A stretch of 64,000 nucleotides of DNA, taken from assembly GCA_029204225.1 (NCBI GenBank), contig CM055094.1:30065427-30129426 (forward strand), given 5' to 3'. The translations under genes and the position numbers were made by a program. Source of the DNA: Diphasiastrum complanatum. Lineage: Eukaryota > Streptophyta > Lycopodiopsida > Lycopodiales > Lycopodiaceae. This document shows, piece after piece, positions 10,405 through 21,492 of this stretch. Under the pieces are notes generated by a model. It had not been told where the DNA came from. It did not search any database and saw nothing but the letters and a program-made list of their open reading frames with translations. Positions within the stretch are counted from its first letter, which is position 1. The number at the start of each line of letters is the position of its first letter.

Positions 10405-12184
10405 ATACGGTTTAGGGTGGATCAACTAGATCTTTAGGTTGGATGTTAGAGTTAGGTTGTGATGATTACATAGAAGTCGTAATACACACAAATTCGAACT
10501 CTACATGTATAAATATGTGATGGGATTTCCATCCAATTATGAGCAAAATTGAGATTTTTCTTCTTGACTAGTTTGAGTCTATGATTTGACTGATGAATGC
10601 TATTGGTTTATGATTTTTTATGATCATTGAATGAGATTGGAGTTGTAGGTACAGTACGCAGGTAGCAGCAAGCCGTACATCCACATGTGTGAAGAGTTTT
10701 GGAGATAATTCATGGAGTTCAAGCCAAGATAAACTAGGAATCAATGCATTGATTAGTAATCTAGCTTCTAGATTTTGTTTGGATTTTAAGTAGGTGCTTT
10801 CTCCATCATTTCTAGAATCAAATGGGTTTATTTTGCTGTATTTTTATCAAAAAGAACCCCAACCTCCTACTAGTGGAAAAGTGGGTGATAAATGGGAGTT
10901 TGTTGATGTCCTAGTTCAGGATAAATGTAGTTACAATTGTCAAGGAAATTGTGGAAGAGGTGCCAATTGACACTGCAATGGCTCCTCCAAAAAAACAAAA
11001 AATGTAAATGATCTTGATGATTTCTGGGAGTAATAAATTCTCTTTTATTTTAGAAAACAATTGCATTTATATTTCTTGAAATATTGTGTATTGAAATCTT
11101 TTTGATTAATTTAATGTTTTTAGATTTGTTTGTATTGAAAATATAAATTTAGCGGTTTTTTAATGATTTAAATATTAGCAAAACTAAAATTGCAACGAAC
11201 TGTCAGGTTTTTGATATTTTAATTTTTCGTTGTGTTTTTATAAGAAGTTTTTAGAACTAGTTTCATTTGCAATCATTTAATGTTTAAATATAAGTATAGA
11301 TTCAAATATTGATTAAAATTTTGTCATAATTTAAAAAATATTTTTCTTGGTACAAGAATTGTAATTTAAAACACTTTTAAAATTTTTAAAAAAACATTTA
11401 AATCTTTTGTTTTAATAAGCAAAAAGGTTTTTTTTAGATATTCTAATGGTTGTGTCCAATGATTTTATTTTGAATAGTATTATTATTTCATATAAGCTAA
11501 TTTGCAATTATTAACAAAAATATATTAACAAAATTTTAGTAGGTTGATTAATTTTCTTGCAAAATACAACATTATTTTTAGCATTACAATATCTTTATTT
11601 GAAACATTTTAAATATGGATTTTTTTTTTATAATTTTTTTTTAAAAAAAGTGACAAAAAAAAATGGGTCTCCATGTCATTTCTTTTTTTTTTGGGTCATC
11701 GTGTTTCATGATGAACAATCTTAGTAAATTCTTCCCTGGTGCATTCTTCCAAAATCAGATGAATGGCTTTTTTCTTTGGCTACACAAGCTCGCCAGAGAT
11801 GTTGTCAAGTCACACCTACTTTTCTCTTTTTACGCCAGCACATGATTGATTTGCTGCAAACCCTTCTACTAAACTCCTTGCCAACTTAGGAGATGCTGAA
11901 AACATCAGAGAGATTGAACGCCTCCTCAAAAGACCAAATTTTTTCGCTGTCCAAGATAAATTCTTCCAAAACTCAAATGAAACATTTCATCCTAAACAAC
12001 CCTAGTTCGGTGGTTTCTGGACAAAATATGGGAAAAAGAAAGAAGTATACATGATATAAAGGAAAGAAAGGACAAGGGAGTGGTGCAAAAGAAGACTTAC
12101 CGACTAAAAGACTAAACTTTTACAGGGATTAATTGGCTCGCAGGATGTTGAGGATCTGCATAGAAGAACTCTCACTAGGAATAC
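10405..12184. repeat. 1.75-kb tandem unit, second copy
   Basis: Direct repeat of 8653-10404 with scattered substitutions and small indels in homopolymers. The LANLGDAENIREIERLLKRP stretch is again open (near 11850-11965). Further copies are at 50664-52455 (whole) and 41571-42425 (right half). Confidence 0.7.
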
Positions 12185-12185
12185 G

Positions 12186-12600
12186 GTGGATCGACTACAA
12201 CTCAGCACGCACAAGGACAAGGCAAAGATATTTTTACATTTACGCTACTGTAATAGAATGTTCGAGACCATTCATGTGAGACACTTTTACACTTGTATTT
12301 TATTACAGATCTTTGGCCTTATATACACAAGTCCTTCCATGATATTGTGTTTGCTTGGTCATACTTACCTAACATCAAAAGTGAATGGTACTTTCTGTTT
12401 GATGTTTTCTACAGTTTTGAAATTGAAAATCTATCTTTATGTTCTTGCTCTTTTCTGAAACATTTCAAAGATTTCATTTTGGAAAAATTTGATTACGTGC
12501 TTAAAACGGACTGCAATATAATTAGAAGTATGTACCTCAGAAAATCTTTCCTATTTAGGAAAAACATCATTGAACTCTTGTTTCAAATCTTCCATTAAAA
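12186..12600 (+). other. Unrecognised open stretch, copy 1
   Basis: Plus-strand frames stay open over about 400 bp (12186-12458 and 12293-12598). The second encodes a leucine- and phenylalanine-rich peptide containing HDIVFAWSYLPNIKSEWYF. The same DNA follows the 1.75-kb unit at 42430-42830 and 52457-52840. I recognise no family; it may be exon debris or part of the adjacent gypsy-like element read in antisense. Confidence 0.3.
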
Positions 12601-12613
12601 GCTGTTCTTGATG

Positions 12614-12835
12614 TTAATTTTTGGTGTTAAAGCATGTTAACACATTCACATCATCATTCACATCACAATGCATACGAGATTTCAAAACAAGATGAAAAAG
12701 CTCATACTTAGAATCATGTAGTTTTTCCATAACTTCTGCCGAGCAAACCATCGATGATGGGAGTACATCAGTCTCCCCATCAATAGTGACTATCTGGTCA
12801 AACTTATCTTTAAATACCATAGTATGGTTTTTAAA
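12614..12835 (-). pseudogene. Ty3/gypsy-like protease-region fragment, copy 1
   Basis: The minus-strand peptide FKDKFDQIVTIDGETDV up to LTCFNTKN matches the downstream part of the better copy at 42849-43801, where retropepsin-like sequence precedes it. Here the piece is cut at about 12838 by a junction with family X leader. Confidence 0.5.
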
Positions 12836-12839
12836 ATCT

Positions 12840-13377
12840 ATTTACAAGTGGAGTCTCGGCTCGATCGACTGTGGAGGGCTTCGGATCAGTCGACTTTTGA
12901 TGGACTCGACTTAGTCAACTTTGTATGCAGAGTATGGACGCTCAGCTTGGTCCGCAGTGAATGTATAGTATGGACGCTCGGCTCGGTCCACGGTGATTGC
13001 AGAGTATGGGGGCTCGGCTCTATGAGCAGCGTATGTAGAGTATTGCTCGGTAGTGTATGGAGACTAGAAATTTGTGGAAAAATTTGGAGCAATGTCGCTC
13101 TGATAGGATGTGGAAAAGATGATGTTTCTTCGCGATAACGTACTAGTAGAGAGCTTTCCACCCAAATCGATGTTTGTGTGGTTTTGACAAGCTCCAGTAG
13201 CACTACCCCTCAGCATTTGGCTCGTGCTAGATGTGACGATTTTTGTGTAATGTAGCAGATCTCGGCAGCTTAGGGTTTTTGAAAATGGATGATGATGGTG
13301 CTCTGGATCCATGGTGGATGTATGTAGATGGTGTCCAAGGATGCGAAGGAGTAATTAAGCATGGTCATAGCAAATGA
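12840..13377 (-). repeat. Family X leader with minisatellite, copy 3
   Basis: Begins within TGGAGTCTCGGCTCGATCGAC, so the X start codon is missing. It has about three 36-bp units, the telo-box-like site and the 30-codon plus-strand ORF (13285-13377). Confidence 0.55.
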
Positions 13378-13735
13378 TAGATCGCCACTAAAAGATGGAA
13401 ATCAATCCCTTGAAGCTATAGCTTTTCAAAGCTTCTGAATTCCATTTCCATGCCTGACGAAGGAAGTGCCAGTATCAAATCTTCTCCCATCAGAATTTGT
13501 TTGCATTTTCTAAAAATCATGCATAGCAGCATGGCAGTAAAGCATGATATTGTGACTTTTTGTAATGTTCTACAACATTTGCCTACATACATAGCTACAC
13601 CAAATGAGAAAATTAAGGACCTAGATTCTTAAAGAGTTTTATGAGGTTGAAATTCTAGTTTTTCTACAAATCAACTTCCTCTTGAAAGTTTCTTTTTGGT
13701 GGAAATGATGCTATTTATACCAAGTGTAGGCTAAA
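13378..13735. repeat. LE block, copy 4 (truncated)
   Basis: Carries the 60-codon ORF (13450-13632) and the minus-strand TATA box (plus 13711-13719), then breaks off at about 13735 and continues into X coding sequence. Confidence 0.6.
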
Positions 13736-14085
13736 GGCCTCTTCAACTTTTATATTCGGATGTGCACTCAACTCATACCTTGAGTCTCGGTGGATCAATT
13801 TAACCTCAATACGGTAACCATCTTTTTTTTTCATTTGTCCGCTGAGGGGTCCATGTATTTGAAGTAAGCTATGGATTTAATTTTTTTGAGGGACCTACTA
13901 ACTGTGTTCGGTCCCCTAGGGAAGCCAAATGTATTGAGGTCAGCTCCAGAAATAGGGATAATATAAACAAAATTTCGGTTAGGAGGTAACATGAACTGGA
14001 AAATCTGTCGGTGGGGTTAATATGCAATCAAAATGGGCTCTGATAGCCACTGATCAAAAGAGGAAGTTGGAACTCTATGTGGTCT
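13736..14085 (-). pseudogene. Family X fragment, copy 3
   Basis: Minus-strand block of X covering the MLPPNQNF region and the segment before it, with the primer-binding-site-like motif at plus 14036-14049. Cut on the left by a junction near 13800 and on the right at 14085, where an ACGT-rich fragment begins. No usable reading frame. Confidence 0.45.
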
Positions 14086-14180
14086 CACACGTGTGGACGG
14101 TTGTATTACCTGTCATAGATCTGATCCGCTGTTGGATCGACGAGTGTACGGCTTGGGTTTTACTGGTTTTAGCTATATAA
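14086..14180 (+). promoter_or_regulatory. Truncated G-box/TATA module
   Basis: Only the right end of the ACGT cluster is left: a CACACGTGTGG palindrome, then CTATATAAATG (TATA at 14174-14180). Full versions lie at 18254-18730, 34048-34522 and 37399-37874. Confidence 0.5.
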
Positions 14181-14199
14181 ATGTTGTTTGATTGAGTGG

Positions 14200-15617
14200 T
14201 GTGTCGCTCATATGATTCTTAATTATCTCTGGATATTCTGTTTTACTAAAAATCCAAAATAGAATTTCATGATCTTCTTTAAAACCTGTTTGAAACACAA
14301 AATCATGAACTATTTTATCGTATTGCTTAATGTTCCATTCATAAGTGTAACACTAAGACTTTCCAGCTTTTGTCCCTTTATTACTTCTGATTCATCTAAC
14401 TTGGAGAACTAATATCAATTTTTCAACAATTTCGTTTGTGAGTCCATAAAACTTTACAATAAATCTCTATAAATGATTCAGATCTACAAACATAATGTTG
14501 GTAGGATCATATGACAAAGTGCCATGTTTTGAGTTATAAATCTCATTGATATGGTAAGGAATACCAATGATGTTTTGCAAACCCCTGTTTAACACATCTC
14601 TCTCTAATTTGATTTGAAAGGGAATAGGAAATTGTTTTATATGTACTTGTCCAAATGCCTCTTTGATAATTTTAAACATTGTGTCATATGCATCCCTGCT
14701 AATACCAGAATAATCACATGCTCCTTGTATCAATTTTTGGTCAATGATCTTGCCGACTTCGCTCATAAGGGCCTCTGCAATCTTGGGCTCGATTCGAGAA
14801 TATCGTTGATTTCCAAGTAGACTCGTCGTTGACTTGGCTGTAAGTACTGCACTCAAAGACTTTCCAATCATGTCCTTGTCTTTCGGATTTTCATTGGTGA
14901 CTAGAGCTGCTCTGCAAAATAAAAATAAGATTTAGAAAAAAACAATTCACAAACATTGATGTGCTAGATGAAACAAAACACATGAATAGTTTAAAACATA
15001 ATCCTACTTGAAAGCATATATTCTTTTTTTCCGTTGACCCCCACTTGTTGAGAGCTCGTCAATACTTTTTAAAACAACTCTTTTTCGCTTATTGTTCAGT
15101 ATTTTTTTTCGTAATGTGTTTACTTCTACATTTATTTGACAATATGAGGTACACAATGTTTGTACAATTAGTTTCATATTGTCAGTTTCTTGGTTGAGGT
15201 TTAATATAATATCTTGCAAACGAGAATTATCTATCTTCAAGATTTCATTTTCTTCTTTTGTTTGCAAAAAAAAGTTTCTTTTTCTCGGTAGTCAGTAAGC
15301 AAACCATTCAACATATTTTCCAAACAGTGGATTTTTTTCATTGAATAACTAATGCCATAACTTATCAATCTTTCACAATAACCCAACAGACTATTGTGTC
15401 CTTCGCACAAAAACAGTATGAGTTGTGTGACCGATCTAAAATTTGGATGTTGCGTTGAGCTTGGATCGATTGGATACAAACTTCCATCAACCCATAGATC
15501 ACAATGTTTCCTGTCTTTCGTCCTTTGATGAGCTGGTAAGGTGGATCCTTTCAGATTTTTTCTCAACAGTGGAGCATATTCTGTGGGAAGATCAATATGG
15601 AGATGATATTTAGACAT
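14200..15617 (-). pseudogene. Family Y spliced gene, copy 1 (unknown function, coiled coil)
   Basis: The first exon starts at ATG 15617 (MSKYHLHIDLPTEYAPLLRK) and runs to 15008. A single-base frame change is needed near 15260, in a T8 run, to pass into a lysine- and asparagine-rich coiled-coil segment (EENEILKIDNSRLQDIILNL). The intron runs 15007-14912 (96 bp, GTAGG..GCAG, pyrimidine-rich before the acceptor). Splicing keeps the frame into ALVTNENPKDKDMIGKS and on to a stop at 14467, after which homology continues (VKFYGL, then HDFVFQTGFKEDHEI to about 14260). The copy at 37890-39550 has the same exon structure. I recognise no domain. The intron and coiled coil suggest a host-derived or captured gene. 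Two interruptions make this copy a pseudogene. Confidence 0.55.
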
Positions 15618-15688
15618 CTTAATAATCGATAGATTAATCTAGTAGAAAACCCACTAGTTATATATCTTGTAAGCTATTAAAACTCGTC

Positions 15689-16560
15689 TTAATTATAAAA
15701 AAAGAAAAATTGGAAAAGTTTGAAATGACCATGGCACTCTTTTTGATCCATCAAACTCCATGTTTCTTGCTTTATATGCAAAATCAAAGCTTTGCAGTTA
15801 TGAGCAAAATAAGCAAAATATTTTTTCAATACATGTGTGTTGAAATTGCAAATTTTTGAATTGCAAAAGTTTGAGATAACCTTGCCACTCCATTTGATCC
15901 AACACACTCCGTATTTTCTGAATTTCAGAAATTTAGATTCACGTTTGCGCTCATTTTGATCCAAAATAGTCAAAGTTTCTTGCCATGATTTGCAGATCGA
16001 TAAGACTATTTTTCTTTGATGTGAACGCTTTAGTAGATGGAAAGAAAACTTTGATGTGCAATACGATTTGCATTTACGTGAGAAGTCATGGTAGTTAATG
16101 GTAGAAAATAGATTCTTGAAGTATGGACCCCATGCGTTGTGGCTACCCAACTTCCAGTTAACTACATATGTTACTGGTGAGGTCAAGTCATCGGAGTTGT
16201 GCGGGCAGACCAAGAACAAATTCTGTTCGGAGTTTTAAAATTCAATGATTTTGTCTCTCTTACGTGGCATTTCTTAGACAGCCCTTTTGGGCCATGGAAC
16301 TCCTCGAATGTAAACTCCATATCATTTGAGTCTGTTTCATCTGATTAAGCATGACGCTTCGCTTGTATCGATCTTTCGTCTGTGACATAGAGTACATGGG
16401 TGTCTTTCTCGATGTAAGCTTCACTAGGTCGACCGTTTGGTGCTCTACAGTTGGCCCTTGTGGAGAGAAGGAACTCTTTCTCTTTTGAGAGGCCGCTCAC
16501 GTGGAATCTGTTGCAATAGGCCTGGAAGTAGAGTTGGTATTCTTGGCTGGTTTAGAGGGA
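15689..16560 (-). pseudogene. Family X C-terminal part and 3' region, copy 4
   Basis: The minus-strand frame from 16219 to 15689 is open for 176 codons: FLVCPHNSDDLTSPVTYVV, NWKLGSHNAWGPYFK, then a lysine- and phenylalanine-rich tail whose composition looks like translated intron or UTR. Upstream (16220-16560) are further X pieces out of frame. It lies between the X middle part and family Y in the same order as at 39600-41155, so X and Y may be parts of one transcription unit. Confidence 0.45.
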
Positions 16561-17160
16561 GTCTCCCAAGCTTTTATCTGCTAGCATCAAGAGGTCTCGA
16601 TATAGTCATGAAGGCAGTTGGAAGCAAACTGGGCCCAGTCATAAAGGTTCTGATCGTGTAGTTTAGAATCAACCATCATGTGGAATAGTTTCATGGGGAT
16701 ACGCGTGATCTTGGACCTATAGCACTATGTATATTTCGTTAGATAGGCGCACGGAGCAGCTAAGGGCTTATCATTTATGACCTCGATATGGTAACCATCT
16801 TTTTTTCCCATTTGTCCACTGAGGGGTCTATGTATTTGAATTATGTTGTGGATTCAATCTTTTTGAGGGTCCTATTGACTGTGTTTGGTCCCCTAGGGAA
16901 GCCAAATGTATTGAGGTCAGCTCCAGAAATAGGGATAATATAAACAAAATTTTGGTTAGGAGGTAACATGGACTGGAAAATCTCTCGGTGTGGTTATAAG
17001 CAATATGCAATCGAAATGGGCTTTGATAGCCACTGATCAAAAGAGGAAGTTGGAACTCTATGTGGCTCAGGAACTAGTGTGCCTCCTGGTACCAAGTGTT
17101 CATCTCAGAGATATCGAGGCTTTCCATGGTGATGTCAATTCTATCTTGAGCTGGGTCATC
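16561..17160 (-). pseudogene. Family X N-terminal and middle remnant, copy 4
   Basis: Contains the X blocks from the MLPPNQNF region (near 16970-16760) back to a stretch just inside the start. It is cut at about 17160, where GGGTCATC joins the reverse transcriptase fragment through a short A-rich tract. The primer-binding-site-like motif is at plus 17019-17032. Confidence 0.45.
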
Positions 17161-17172
17161 TTGAACTGCATT

Positions 17173-17627
17173 TAAAAAAAAAAAAGGTATCAATTACAAG
17201 ACATTGGTGAATATGGAAAACCCATTGGTATTCCCCCGACCTGTCGCCAAGTATGATCCCCAAGTCTGATAATGCAATTGTCTATCAAATAGAAATTCCA
17301 AATGCATAAGGTATTCTTGCGGTCTATAGTACTCCATTCATATGAACCTGTATTTTTCGAAACCCATTTAAAATCATTGGTTCCAGATATTCGTTTGTAT
17401 TTGAGCAATTTGATTTTGGCAATTTTAAATGCCGAACAAATCATTTTAGTCATAATAGTTTTCAAATCGTCAATCCTGTACAAAGGAATATTGCTTTTTT
17501 GGGGGTAACCTAATTCTTTGCTTGCTGGTTTTTTGAGTTTGTTATGCAATTTCAGGCTGAAATTTTCAGCACACAAGGCTTGTAGGAGGGCGAGTTCCTG
17601 CATCCATCTAATGTGTGGTTTCGACAC
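17173..17627 (-). pseudogene. Penelope-like reverse transcriptase, N-terminal fragment, copy 2
   Basis: This copy reaches further upstream than the other two: ATG 17627, then a lysine-rich stretch (KLHNKLKKPASKELGYPQK), then the RT segment up to VGGIPMGFPYSPMSCN, after which it is cut by the junction with family X. It lacks the YIDD catalytic motif and cannot be active. On the minus strand it lies downstream of the ACGT-rich cluster and the TACGTGGC repeats, as in the 44-kb copy. Confidence 0.65.
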
Positions 17628-17740
17628 ATTTTGGTGCTAATTTTTTAGATTTGATACTTGTTGTTTTTTGTGTCTTGTAGGGCACACTTAGGGTTTGAAA
17701 ATTTTTTTCTTCTTGGCTGGTTTTTATGGCAAGAGATTTG
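17628..17740. other. Short T-rich spacer
   Basis: Upstream of the RT start on the minus strand. It contains AGGGTTTG and a (TA)n run from about 17751 just to the right. No gene. Confidence 0.4.
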
Positions 17741-18205
17741 AGCCCACCTATATATATATATATATAGATCTGTAGGTCCACTCAAGCCTACGTGGCACAG
17801 GGCCCAATTGACTTGACATACAAGGTTATGGTAGGCCTACATGGCTTGCCACATGGCAACCCTCAACCCTGCATGATTTGCCATGCGGTAGACCTACGTG
17901 GCTTGCCATGTGGTAGTGTGCAATAGGCTTCGCAAATAGCAGACCACGTAGGCAGAGCCTGGTTAGCTTGCCAGCCTATTGCGGGCCTACGTGGCTTGCC
18001 ACGTGGCGAGCCCCAAGCCTGCATGATTTGCCACATGGCAATCATACGTGACTTGACACGTGGACACCTATGACAGCATTGGTCAATCGCAGGCCTATGT
18101 GGCCTGCTACACAAGTCTATGGTAGGCCATGTGGTAAACCACACAAGCCTATCGTAGGACTATGTGGTTGTAGTTGTAGCCTCAACTCGTCGTATGTTGA
18201 ACTTT
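17741..18205. repeat. TACGTGGC/GCCACGTGGC interspersed repeats
   Basis: Short near-palindromic words (CTACGTGGCTTGCCACGTGG and variants) recur every 30-60 bp and give unstable ORFs on both strands. The same family flanks the H3-like ORFs at 32526-33270 and 35900-36690. Here the H3-like ORF is absent and the repeats run into a short unique stretch before the promoter-like cluster. Confidence 0.7.
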
Positions 18206-18253
18206 CTGAAATCCCTGGAATCATCGGCCATTGTACAATCCCCGGGAATGGAC

Positions 18254-18730
18254 TTATATAGGAGAAAAAAGTTGGCACGTGTGAATCCCAGCGACACGTG
18301 GCCCAGTCAGTAGCTGACATGTGGAACCACATGTTTGTATACGCATGTGTGAAACTGCACGTCTGGATCAACACGTGTGGGATCCCATGTGGGGACACGT
18401 GGCCGAATGGATCAGCGACATGTGTTCTTGCACATATCGGCTCGCACGTGTGGTCACGTGGCCCAATCAGTAACTGACGTGTGGGACCACACTTCTGTAT
18501 CCGCACATGTGAAACTTACACATGTGGCCATGTGGCCGAATGGTTTGGTGACGTGTGTTCTGGCACGTGTTAGCTCGCACGTGTGGGCACGTGGCCGAAT
18601 GGCAGATTGACGTGTATTGTAGCACGTGTGGTCTCACACGTGTGGACGGTTGTATTATGCGCCATAGATCTGATTCGTTGTTGGATCGACGAGTGTACGG
18701 CTTGGGTTCTATTGGTTTTAGCTATATAAA
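18254..18730. promoter_or_regulatory. ACGT-core (G-box/ABRE-type) cluster between divergent TATA boxes, copy 1
   Basis: Between a minus-strand TATATAA (plus 18254-18260) and a plus-strand TATATAA (18724-18730) lie about fifteen ACGT cores in 400 bp, about eleven of them full CACGTG. Such elements bind bZIP and bHLH factors in plant ABA, stress and light promoters. The spacing of the TATA boxes suggests a bidirectional promoter. In this copy the leftward side has lost the H3-like ORF. Binding and activity are inferred from motif density only. Confidence 0.55.
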
Positions 18731-19640
18731 TGTTGTTTGATCAGTTAAAACATTTCACTAAGTTTTGGATTTTTACTCCCTGTAGCTCTTGGTGTGTGAA
18801 CCAAATGCCATTCCACCTTAAAATCACCTATTCTAGGAACATTGAGTGTTGTGTCGCTCATATGATTCCTAATTATCTCTGGATATTTTTTAATTAAAAA
18901 TCCAAAATAGAATTTCATGATCTTCTTTAAAACCTTTTTGTAACTTGTTTCGTGTCTTTCGTCCTTTGGTGAGCTGGTAAGGTGGATCCTTTTAGATTTT
19001 TTCTTGACGGTGGAGCATATTCTGTGGGAAGATCAATATGGAGTAAAACTCGTCTTAATTATAAAAAAAAATTAATTGGAAAAGTTTGAAATGACTTTGG
19101 CACTCTTTTTTATCCATCGCACTCCAAGTTTCTTGCTTTATATGCAAAATCAAAGCTTTGCAGTTATGAGCAAAATAAGCAAAATATTTTTCAATAGATG
19201 TGTGTTGAAATTGCAAATTTCTGAATTGCAAAAGTTGGAAATACACTTGTCGCTCCATTTGATCCAACACACTCTATATTTTCTGAATTTCAAGATTCAC
19301 GTTGGCACTCATTGTGATCCAAAATATTCAAAGTTTCTTGCCATGATTTTCAGATCGATAAGACTGTTTTTCTTTTATGTGAACACTTTGAGTAGATGGA
19401 AAGAAAACTTTGATGTGCAATACGATTTGCATTTACATGAGAAGTTATGTTAGTTAATGTTAGAAAATAGTATCTTGAAGTATGGACCCCACGCATTGCG
19501 GCTATCCAACTTCCAGTTAACTACATACGTTACTAGTGAGGTCAAGATCCATATCATCTGAGTCTGTTTCATCTGATGAAGCATGACGCTTCGCTCGTAT
19601 CTTGGTCCTTTGTCTGGATCGTTGTGTTGGGGGTGCTTGG
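18731..19640 (-). pseudogene. Family Y 3' end joined to X 3' region, copy 3
   Basis: Antisense Y pieces (the IGDFKVEW, HTPRATGSENPKLS region near 18740-18850) are followed by a rearranged stretch and then the X tail (the AYFAHNCKALILHIKQETW region, 19270-19055). Most of Y, including the coiled coil and intron, is deleted between about 18960 and 19040. Ends near 19640 at the junction with LE. Confidence 0.45.
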
Positions 19641-19649
19641 ACCAGTGTT

Positions 19650-20300
19650 ATCTTAGCACATTTGAATGTAGCTTGTGATATTATTGGTTCTATATTCTAG
19701 TAGTTTTTTTGCACCATTTAAGGTAAGAGAAAGAGAGCACAATCAAATAATGATCCAATAGGTCCTAGAAAAATGTAAATTTGTTGTTCCGGTATCTCCA
19801 ATTTCTAGGAATTGGGGCATGAAGACAATCCGGCTCGAATCATGCACAGATAAATTGATGAGTGTTTGCCATCTTGTTTGCATGTATGTGATGATTTTTG
19901 TTGTTTAATTATATCGATGTCGATTGAAACTATGATAGCTTCGTGGTTGTCATTCATAATATTAAAAGTTTTTTTTCACCTTATCTTGGGGCAAGTTCAC
20001 AAATAGCAAGGTAACAAATTGGGACTCGGCAAGAACTCACTCCAAATGACTTTTTGAGCTTCACTAACTTGTTCTCATGAATTTATCATTGTGTCTAACT
20101 TGCCATATACCAGTTTTATAAGTATTTGCTTGATCCTTTACTCTTAAATACACCATAATGGTACCCCCCTTTGCATGTGCCATAGTCCTAGAGCTCTAAA
20201 ATTAACAATGTATACACATGTATGGAAGTTTTCAAGACAAACTGATGTTTTTGCATCCACTTGTCTTTAAGCTTAAACATGTTCTTTGTAGTTCCTGTAT
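19650..20300. repeat. LE/NC block, copy 5 (right part)
   Basis: Starts inside LE, past the short ORFs and TATA box, and continues into NC, stopping at about 20300 where copia gag begins in mid-coding sequence. No gene. Confidence 0.55.
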
Positions 20301-20304
20301 GAAT

Positions 20305-20968
20305 CCAAGAATACTTCAAGGTTGATATCCTTGAAGAATCTAATCCATATGTGATGAGAGTCAAGGACTTAAACAAAGAGCTTGCTTACATAGGAGATTC
20401 CGTTAAGGAAAGTGAACTTGTTCAACCAATCTTCAATGGTTTAAGTATGGATTTTGCTAACTTGGTGCAAGGCTATGCAGTCATGGGCAAGTTGCCTTCA
20501 CTTGAAGATCTCCAAGGATTCCTCATGGTCGAGGAGAGTAGGAGAACTCACATCAAGTCAAGGATGGAGAAGCTCTCCCTCAATGATGGAGATGACAAGG
20601 CTCTTTTCATCAAGATCAAGAGAAAATACAAAGGCAAAGGTGTTGCATTCAAGAAGAACCAAGTCAAAGCTCGAGCAAGCCAAAGAAGGATAAGTCGGAG
20701 ATCAAATGCTACTTTTTTGGCAAGACGAGGCACTATGCCTCGGAGTGCTTCAAGAAGAAGCAAACTCAAAGTCAAGAAAACCTTTGTCAAGAGGAAGAGG
20801 AGAGCTCTCATGAAGATTTTGTCATGATGTCAAGTTTCTCATCTTCAAGCATAAGAGGTGAAGACCCTTGGTGGATAGATAGTGGGGCTACCTCCCACAT
20901 GACAAGTAAGAGGGAGTATTTTTCAACCTTATCTACCTATGAAGGACCTATGACATAAATTTTTACAG
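20305..20968 (+). pseudogene. Ty1/copia gag-protease fragment, copy 3
   Basis: Copia gag (UBN2-type) from about residue 100: VMRVKDLNKELAYIGDS, then the LVQPIFNGLSMDFANL core. A frameshift near 20670 moves the reading to the frame that holds a CCHC zinc knuckle (CYFCGKTRHYASEC, spacing C-x2-C-x4-H-x4-C), then DPWWIDSGATSHM of the protease. A TGA-ATA interruption near 20950 ends the domain. The apparent 158-codon ORF across 20351-20827 is partly out of frame. The frameshift is shared with the 24-kb copy. Confidence 0.75.
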
Positions 20969-21018
20969 CAAATAATTATGCTTATAAGATAGAAGGAATA
21001 GGATCCATACCTTTATGC

Positions 21019-21492
21019 TTGGGATCTTCAAGGAATATCAAGATTGATGGAGTGCTTTACATTTTCAGTATCACTAAGAACTTGCTTAGTGTAGGGCAAT
21101 TGCTTGACAATCGTTTGATTGTGGAGTTCGCCAGAAACACATGTAACATCAAGAAGGATGGCAAGATCATTGCTAAAGAGGTGATGATCTCCACCCAACC
21201 CAGCCTCACTCTTCAAAAGGTGATCGGTCATCTTCTTCAGGAAGAAATGCGAATAAAGACCAATGACCTGTCCATCAAAGACAAATCCATGGCCCTGTAC
21301 ACCAAGAAGAAAGACTATTCGAAGGGCAAGAATCAAGTGCAGCAGCAACAGCAGAAGCCTCACACTCAAGGTGAGAATAGTGGATCGCTGGTTCCGAGGG
21401 AGTCTCCCAAGCTTTTATCTGCTAGTATCAACTGGTCTCGAACTCGAGGTCGGTGGCTCAACTGCTGCAAAGTGACATCTATCAGAAGATAG
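21019..21492 (+). pseudogene. Three-part chimeric ORF, copy 2
   Basis: A 157-codon open frame fuses copia pre-integrase (NLLSVGQLLDNRLIVEF) to a gag-like basic segment (VMISTQPSLTLQKV to QQQQQKPHTQGEN) and then to antisense family X (SGSLVPRESPKLLSASINW). It follows the copia protease after a short gap. Remaining open may be chance, since the X part is read in antisense, but the same fusion is open in the 25-kb copy. Confidence 0.6.

Noticed and set aside
17741-18205. CRISPR-like array from regularly recurring short words
   Set aside because: Words are irregularly spaced, palindromic variants without unique spacers, in a plant nuclear context.
18377-18610. ORFs with CGHVAQSVTDVWDHT-type sequence across the ACGT clusters (also near 34100-34370 and 37380-37755)
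   Set aside because: Both strands are open because of the repeated CACGTG words; regulatory reading is simpler.
20454-20693. 79-codon ORF overlapping copia gag (also 24490-24729) and the antisense leucine-rich ORFs there
   Set aside because: Shadows of gag in other frames; the zinc knuckle and protease define the true frame.
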